This document shows, one piece after another, positions 46,501 to 55,500 of a stretch of DNA of 64,000 nt. Source of the stretch: Plutella xylostella (taxonomy: Eukaryota > Arthropoda > Insecta > Lepidoptera > Plutellidae); assembly GCF_932276165.1 (NCBI RefSeq), contig NC_064011.1:5287501-5351500 (forward strand). The letters run 5' to 3'. A program made the position numbers and the translations under genes. Every line of letters starts with the position of its first letter. Position 1 is the first letter of the stretch. The notes below the pieces were generated by a model. That model was not told the DNA's origin, made no database searches, and saw only the letters and a program-made list of their open reading frames with translations.

Positions 46501-49500
46501 TAAGAACATAATACGTTTTACAGATGCAACTGAGGCTATTGAAGACTCAGATAAAATTGATGAAATAAACGACCAAAAAGAAAAAATTAAATGTGAGTAG
46601 GTATATAATTATTATATAATCTGAATTATACCGTCGTATCTCTACAAAATAAGGCAAAGTACTAATATAAAATCACTTTAATCATCATAGTAAGTTTTTT
46701 ATCTCATTTCAGTGGCTCCAGGTAAGTAATTTTATATACTTAGGGCCACTTGCACCAACATATTGAATCTAGATTTAGTGTAAGATCTCGATTAAGAGTG
46801 TCAAATTTTATACGGACTGACGTTTCTTAAATCGAGATTTGACACTAAATCAAGATTTAATATGTTTTTGCAAGTGCCCCTACTGTTAAAAAAACTCTGG
46901 TAACGCTGATTTAAAAATGTTATTGATTTTTTTTGTTAATTCATTTATTTCAGTTAAAAGTCCTATAGGAGCTGGTAATAAGTGTTTTATTTACTCAACA
47001 TAATATTTCAAATGAATACTTCATCGGTTTCTCGATTAACTACTAAGTAAAAAAAAGTTGTTTTACCGTTGCCGCTGTAATTTAAATAACATTATGTAGG
47101 CACTTTTCTAAACTTAGTAAACAGTAAACTTACTCTGGCAACAGTGGCAAAGGCGCATGTATACACAATGCTGTTGCGTAACATGCAATGTCACACGCAA
47201 TAAAATAATAATATAATATATAAAATACAGTTATCCATAGTAAGTAAGTCACGTGACCGACAAAGTTTCTATACCTAGATACCTAAGCCAATTTTTGTTC
47301 GTGAATTTCCAAAAGTCGTAGAAAAAAAGGTGTACAGAACAAAAGTTGATCCCTTGAGTCATCCACTTTGCCTGAGTATACCACTTTTGCTACAACCAGT
47401 ATATATACATTATATATAATATACATTGTATAATTATGTTGCGTAACACCAGTGTGTGTCAGCCTTACGGATGGTACGCGTGTTGCGTCGATATTTACGA
47501 GTATGAAAACATTACATATTACGTTAGTCTATGTTCGGAAAGTAACCGAACACCTTGTAAAATAGCATAAGTAGTAAGCACATACACTTAGATCGCCGCC
47601 TGCGCGCGACGCCTTTCTTTATACATCAGTGTGTCATCAACCATCACCGCGATCACTCATTAAATCAGTCTTTAAGTGCAAATCAATCTTTTATTTAACT
47701 ATCATTAGAGTGTTTTGGCAGCAGCCCGAACAGTCTATACCTGACTTAAATCTGTGTTACAATTTCGCAGTGTTAGATCCACTAGCTGAATGTAAGCATT
47801 TTTTTTCCTTTTTGTACAGTAAAATAAATAATTATACTGGTAACATCGTACATTGGCATATATTTTTCTTCTTCTACTTAAATTTTTTAAAATAACAACT
47901 TATAGGTCGAAGTTGGAGTATTATTTTTCACTGACACTCCATCTCGTTCTTATATTGTTAATCTATGGCACCATATGATGCAACAAGATAGAGTCGTGGT
48001 TCGCGATAAACGCTGTGAAACTTAGTTTTTCTTAACTAGAGTGACCCCTTATCGCGATCTTTCCCTAAAATACTATATACAGGGTGATTGGTAAGTCGAT
48101 GTATTCCTTTAAATGGGTTATAGTCGAAGGCATTTCCAGTCGATTGAACCCCATATGGCATTATCCGAAAGTCAACCATTTCTGAGTTATTTAAGTTTTA
48201 AGTTTTTTTTATAATTTTACCAAAATTTATGATTAACAGCCTAATATTTAAAAAACTAACCATTTTATTAATACTTTTTTGATTGTTTTGCATCAGTGAC
48301 ATCTTAGTCAACTAATTATTATCATTAAATGCGCAATATTCAACTTAATTTAGACACAGTGCTTCAAAATAATTGAAACATTAAGAAAATGTTTCAAAAG
48401 GTGAAAACAAAAATGCTTAATTAAAAAAGAATTTTATCTGAAAAAAAATCAGGCACTACAGCTTAAAAACATAGTCAGTTTACAAGCTTTAAAATGACAT
48501 ATTCCAATCTAAAATCAATTAAGGTATGACCAAGATATAGCCAAAACTACTGCATAAGCGGGATAACTCTCAGTAGCGAACTGAAAAACTTTTGTTCCAA
48601 TTTAAAGGTAAAAAGTCTTATAAATGGACTTTGTAGAGCTCCGAACCGTTTACTAAAAATTATTGCTCTCCTATATCGCGGTTCCTCAAAGTCAGTCAGT
48701 ATATACAGGATACTGAATGGGACTCAGACTGCCTCTGCGGTCTAGTGGTAGAAGTTTCGCTTCACGACCCAGAGGTCTCGGGTTCGATTCCCGGGTGGGA
48801 CCATCAATTTGTGTTTCTAAATTGTGGTTCTAAGTTAAGTTAGGACATAGAAGGCTGATCACCTGATGTCCGAAACAGTGAAACGATCCATGCTGTCGGA
48901 TGGGCATGTAAAGCAGTCGGCCCTGCGCCTAGCTCTCTCCAGTCGTGTCGGTCAATCCGTTCCATTAGGCTATGAGAGTGATGGAACAGAGAGTGCTCAT
49001 GTGTACTGCGCACACACTTGGGCACTATAATCTACTCCTGCGTAGATGGCTGATCTCAATTGAGATTGACCGCCGTGGTCGAAATTCGGCTAGGAGGACA
49101 TTATACTGCAATGATATCTAGTAACAAGAGTAACATTTTGCAGTTTTAGTGCCGGGATATGGAGCAGGTAAACCTTATTAATAATTATAATACTTATTAA
49201 GAGTGCTCATTATGGTGTGTTGTTCCTTTTGGGCCGGTTTTTTGATCCGTGGTCAACTTTTTGGTCAAGTCACGTGTCAAGCATGACAGCTGCTTACGTT
49301 TTTTGGGTTTTTAACTATTTACAATCTCAGACCAACTAAAAATAGACTCGCAATCGCCGTGTCCACTATTCTCCTTCGCACTCAAACCGTAGATGTTGCC
49401 GACAAAAAAATAAAACCTAAATATAATGTTACTGGCTACCTTTGATTAAAATGGAATCTAGGAAGAAAAATCCCAAGTACGTACAACAAGTATTCCATAA

Positions 49501-52500
49501 AGGCTTATTTAATGCTGCCAATCCTCCATCAACCTCGCATGGAAGTGCAATACTCAGTCCAGGTGACTTACCCTCTTGTGATACAGCCGGAGCAAAACCC
49601 CCTGCCAGCTCAGACTCTTATTCACTAGACAGTACCACCACAGAAATAGAAGATAACTTTAGCCATCCGAGTCAGTCGAATCCCGAATGGCAAAGGGTTC
49701 CCATGATGAGATCCAATAAGCGTCGCAGGACCTCCACCTCGCCGCCTGTTGACGTCAGCCCACAAATGTCAAATAGATTTGATGGCTTGCCCACGGACAC
49801 ACCTGAGCCATCAGAGTCAGTAAAGAAAACGTACAAACCGCCACCTTTTATTCTGTATGGGATTGAGGATGTAAACAAACTGGCCAAAACCATTGAAGAA
49901 AAACTAAATCCTACAGATTATAGCTTCAAGATTATTACAAAAAATCAACTAAGAGTCAACTGTGTAAACACTGAATCCTACAAAATTCTAGTCTCCCTGA
50001 TTAGAGAAAAGGGCCTAATTGGTCATACGAGTACCTTCACCCACAAAGATGAAAAATGCTGCAGGATTGTGATTAAAAACCTTCACCATACAACTCCACA
50101 TGAAGAGATTATTAAGGAAATAGCAAAATCTGGAAACTTAGTAGTTGGAGAAGTGATAAATGCCCGTTATGGTCCGGAAAAAAAGCCAACTTCGACTTTC
50201 TTTGTTAAGTTAGAACCAGGACCTAACAACAAAAAAGCTAAAGATATTAAGTACATATTTCATACTGCAGTAATCATTGAAGACCCCAAAAAACGCCAAA
50301 CCGTTGTCCAGTGCACTCGCTGCCAACAATACGGTCATACAACAAACAATTGCACCAGACCCTTCCGGTGTGTGAAATGTGCCCTCCCACACAAAACAAG
50401 TGACTGTCCTAAGAAGGATCGTAACAGCCCTGCTAAATGCGCCCTTTGTCTTGGCAGTCATCCAGCCAACTACAAAGGCTGCAATGTGTACCAGGAATTA
50501 AAGAAACGCAAACTAGAAAAAACTAGAAATCCATTTGTTGCTAAAGCCAACAATAAAACTGAAACTCAGAATAATGAAACCAAGGAAAAAGCTACGGCTG
50601 GTCCAAGGACTTTCAGTAGACAATCCAGCACAGAAAAGCCACTATCTTATGCAGATATGCTGAAAAACCACCCCTAAGCCAACCCTCAACACCCCTTAAT
50701 TGAACAGCTCCTTTACAAACAATCTGAGAAAATTGACTTACTCCTTCAACAAATAAGTTCCCTCATGGGGCTTATAGTATCTCTTGTTGACAAAATCTCA
50801 AAGTGACTGGTTTAAAGATTGCTACCTGGAACATAAATGGACTACCTCCAAACAAACACGAACTGTCTCTTCTAATAGAATGTCACAAGCTAGATGTTAT
50901 TTTAATATCGGAAACACACTTTACAGAAAGGAGTCACGTTACCATTCCAGGCTTCGCAATCTACTCTACAAACCACCCGTACGGGACCGCTCATGGTGGA
51001 ACCGCAATATTAATCAAAACCTGCATAAAACATCATGAAGAACATGCATTCAGGACTGATCATATTCAAGCTACCACAGTAACTGTCGAGAGTAAGGACG
51101 GCAGCTTCTCCATCTCATCGGTATACTGCCCGCCCAAACACAAAATCAAAGATCATCAATTCAGTCAATACTTCTCTTCTCTGGGCAATCGCTTCTTGGT
51201 GGGTGGCGATTGGAATTCCAAACATACCGACTGGGGCTCACGTCTTGTCACTACGAGAGGCCGAGAACTAAAGAAGTCCATAGAAGAAAACCATCTTCTT
51301 CCAATGTCTACTGACGAACCAACACACTGGCCGACTGATCGCAACAAACAACCTGACCTAATAGACTTCTTCGTGATAAAAGGTATTTCACAATATTACT
51401 TTGATATTAAATCGTGCCCAGACAGCTCTTCCGGTCACACTCCAGTCATAGTAACCATGAGCTCTACCTTTATCAATTGTGAAGACTCACACTATTTGCA
51501 TAATCATAAGACCGACTGGGACGCATTTCGTGAATACATAGACAAAAATATCGAGCTTAAAATTCCTCTCAAATCAGAAGAGGACATCGAGATAGCTACC
51601 AAGTACGTAACATGTCTCATTCAAGAAGCTGCTTGGAAAAACACCCCCGAATTGAATGATGTTAAAAGAGAGCGCTTCAACCTTAATGCAGATCTAAGAG
51701 AGAAAATAGCGGAGAAAAGAAAGCTGCGAAGAATATGGCACACAAGTAGGCATCCGGATGATAAGAAAACACTCAACAAATCTTGTCTCCAGTTGAAGAT
51801 GGACATAGCCTCTCTAAAGAACAAAACTTTTCAAAGCTTCGTTGAATCGTTGACTCCAGATAAATCATCAGAATATTCCCTGTGGAAAGCAACGAGGCAC
51901 CTAAATCAGCCGATGAACTGCAAGCCTCCTCTGAAAAAGACCGATGGTGAATGGGCTAGATCCAGTCAGGAAAAATCGGAAGCTTTTGCTCTACACTTGG
52001 CTGATGTCTTCAGCCCTAATGCAGCTGCTGACGGCATTGATGAAAGCTTTATCGAATCTTTACTCGCCCAAGACCTTAAAGATGACTCATCGATAAAACT
52101 TGCGACACCACGGGAAGTGTAGTCTCAAATAAGATACCTAAAAACTCACTCGGCTCCTGGCTTCGATCTAATAACGCCAAAAATTCTAAAAGAACTTCCC
52201 AAAAAGGCAATCGTTTTCATAACTATATTAATTAACGCAATTCTAAGGATGTCTTACTTCCCCCAACACTGGAAAGTTTCCCAGATCTTAATGATCTACA
52301 AACCCGGAAAGCCAGCCAATCTGGTAACATCTTATCGGCCAATAAGTTTGCTGCCCATCATCTCAAAGATTTGTGAGAGGATAATCCTACGCAGATTGTC
52401 TCCTGCTCTAACCGAGAATAAAGTAATTCCAGACCATCAATTTGGATTTCAGTCAAGGCACGCTAGTATAGAGCAGGTTCACCGAGTTTGTGGAAAAATC

Positions 52501-55500
52501 AGAAATGCGCTCGAAAACAAAGAATATTGCTCAGCAGCATTTTTAGACATCCAACAGGCATTTGATAGAGTCTGGCACAAAGGGCTACTATTCAAGGTCA
52601 AGAAATATCTTCCTCACGCATTCTTCGGGCTGATCCAATCTTACCTGTGTGATCGAGTTTTTCACGTAAAAGAGAACAGTTCCATGTCAAGATTTTAGAT
52701 AGAAATGCAGGCGTGCCTCAAGGGTCTGTTCTTGGACCTATGCTCTACTCCCTGTATACATGCGACCTTCCAAAAACTAACTATACTCTGACTGCAACCT
52801 ACGCTGACGACACTGCGATTTTGGCTAATAATTCAGACCCCTCCATGGCCTCGTTTCTACTGTAATCTGAACTGGACCAAATAAGCAAATGGTTAAGCGT
52901 ATGGCGAATAAAATCTAGTGCCTCAAAATCAATCCACATCGAAATTTTGCTATCATAATAACAAAAACAAAACTTGAGTTTATCGTCGGTTGATAGGAAA
53001 AACACACTAAGGCTTATTATTATATATTAGCACAAATCTAGATATTTTATTTATTATTACACACACACATTGTAACATGACAGGAACACAAAACCCAAAT
53101 CGCTACAATAATAATTTAACATATAGCACTCACTTTCATACTTCTCTCTAGCATCCCCTTACATACATTAATCAGCGAACTCATTCTATCCACAAATACA
53201 TCACATTCTGGTGCTTCGGCGAGCAGCGAGCCGAGCAAGTAGTACTATTTGGGTATTTTATGTTTACTTGTTTTTATTTTTTATATAATTTTAAATGTAC
53301 ATGTTAATACTAACACTCACGCCTTGTACTAATGTACTCCCTTGCGGGGTAGGCAGAGGTGCATTGCTGCACCCACTTTTTCGCCAGAGTGTTATGTTAG
53401 TCCCAATGTAATAGGGGGTGGGTCTATTGCCATTTTACGGGCACATCCAAGACCCGTGAACAAATATCTGCCCCAGCCGGGAATCGAACCCGGGACCTTC
53501 GGCTCAGTAGTCAGGGTCACTAACCTCTACGCCATTTGGTAGTCAAGCTTAGAATAGAATAGAATACATAATATACGTATAATAGTTGAATGGTTGCCAT
53601 TTTTGACCAATGGTTGAGTTTGACTACGGATCAAAAAACGGGAGGTATGTTATTTCGTTGCTTCAGTCAAGGAGAGGTTGTTGAAGTTTGATTCACCGCA
53701 TCTCCATTTATTTTATCTAATTGTTTAATAACTGAATTAACTTGAAAAACCTACAGTCAATTTGATAAGGTCAGGTGGGGTAAGAGGGACGCTGGGGGAA
53801 GAGAGACAGTGGCTAATAAAACGAAAACTATAATGCGCAGGTCTATGGTCACTAGATCGATGAAACAGTATAAGGCGTAGTTAAAATTTTCTTGGATTGA
53901 TGGCGCTGGAACACGGCAACTAAGCGAGTTAAAGAGAAAAAAAAATCAGTCGACAAGCTAAAAAAACTACCTACTACCTTGCGCGTTCCTTGTTTAAGTT
54001 ATTTTTAATATCAAAAACGGTTGTTGTTGCGGTTGATTGCTATGGTAAGTGTAACTATTACGTTTAATCTATATTTTCTACCTATTAAATTGTCTGTAAC
54101 ATGTGTTTTTAGTGCTTTTTCGATGTCAATAAAAACATAGCCTTCAAAATGGCAAGGTGGGAAAGAGGAACGGCTTTACCAGGTTAAGAGAAACATAAAA
54201 TATGTTCCTCTTTCCCAGTTCCAGAGGTAACAAACATTTTTAAAATCCGCTAAAATATAACACGATCCGTAAATAACCATGATTTGCTTATCTATTTATT
54301 TGTTACAGAAAAAGCAAAATGCCTAGAGCTTACGTAAGAAAGACCGATAGCAGTTCTTTACTATTAGCCAAGACTGAATGCAAAGAAAAAGAGACTTATT
54401 TTTATGCTTATTTTTATATACCTAAGATATACTGATTTTGAAATTCGTTAAGTATAGTTTACATTTCACTACGAATGTTATTGTTTGTAACAGTATTTTA
54501 GTTGTGATACATTGTTGCTTGTTATTACCCGTATAGACCAAAGCGATAAAAGTACAAAAGTGTGAAGAGTTTATGTTTTGTTTCTTTTGAGTTGATTTTT
54601 TTAATGATAATTAAAGAAATTTATTAATACCTTATCTGTTTTTAGATTAACATTCATTTAGTTATTAGCACAAAAAGTTTAGCACCCCTGACCTTACCTA
54701 TATGATCCTCTTACCCCAAATTACGATTTTGTTTGCTGTCATCTCAATAAAGACGTTATTTTAAACGGTGTTAGGTTCAATACCTTCTACTCATTTTTTT
54801 TTCAAATATGCTATAATAAACACATAAAAATATGAGTTATTACTTAAAAGTATCGGCGTTCCTCTTACCCCAAATCTCGGGAAAGAGGAACGTTTTTAAG
54901 ACCTAGCTTTGTTGCTAAATTGTTCCGTAATTACACAAAAAATCTAGTTCTGTGTCAAAAAAAATTAAAGTATATTTTTTTTTAAAACGAAGATTTATTT
55001 CTATTAATATCGAAATTAATGCATAATTTTGGTAGCTGTAGGTCAAAATATGCATTTTTCAGTAAAGTATGTTTCTCTTACCCCACCTGACCTTACTCTA
55101 CATTTTGAAATAACGCTTTTTAATAGAAGTTTTTTAAACTTTATTTTACACAATGTTTCAATCGCAAAATACCTTATAAGTATTTGTTTTTATAGGGAAA
55201 CTGAGTAAGTACCCTTTCACGAATAAGTAAAATAGTTTTTTTAATCTCAGATACTAAATTGACAGATTCAGAACGGTTCATCAACAGTCGATTGTCCCGC
55301 GATTAAGTAACGTATTATCGTTCTATTGGAGGGGAAATATTATTGCGACTATTGATGAACCGTCCAGAATCTGTCAATTTAGTATCTGAGATTAAAAAAC
55401 AGACTAGCGACGACGTCGAGTCGAGCGGGACTCAGTGATCGTAACTGAGGTTAAGCAACAACTGGCACGATCAGTCATTGGATGGGTGACCAATTTCAAA

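Noticed and set aside
47629..47895. 88-codon ORF overlapping the 47771 microexon in the same frame
   Set aside because: It has no domain, and its start lies in non-repetitive sequence without a promoter. The 21-nt exon with its own splice sites explains the overlap better.
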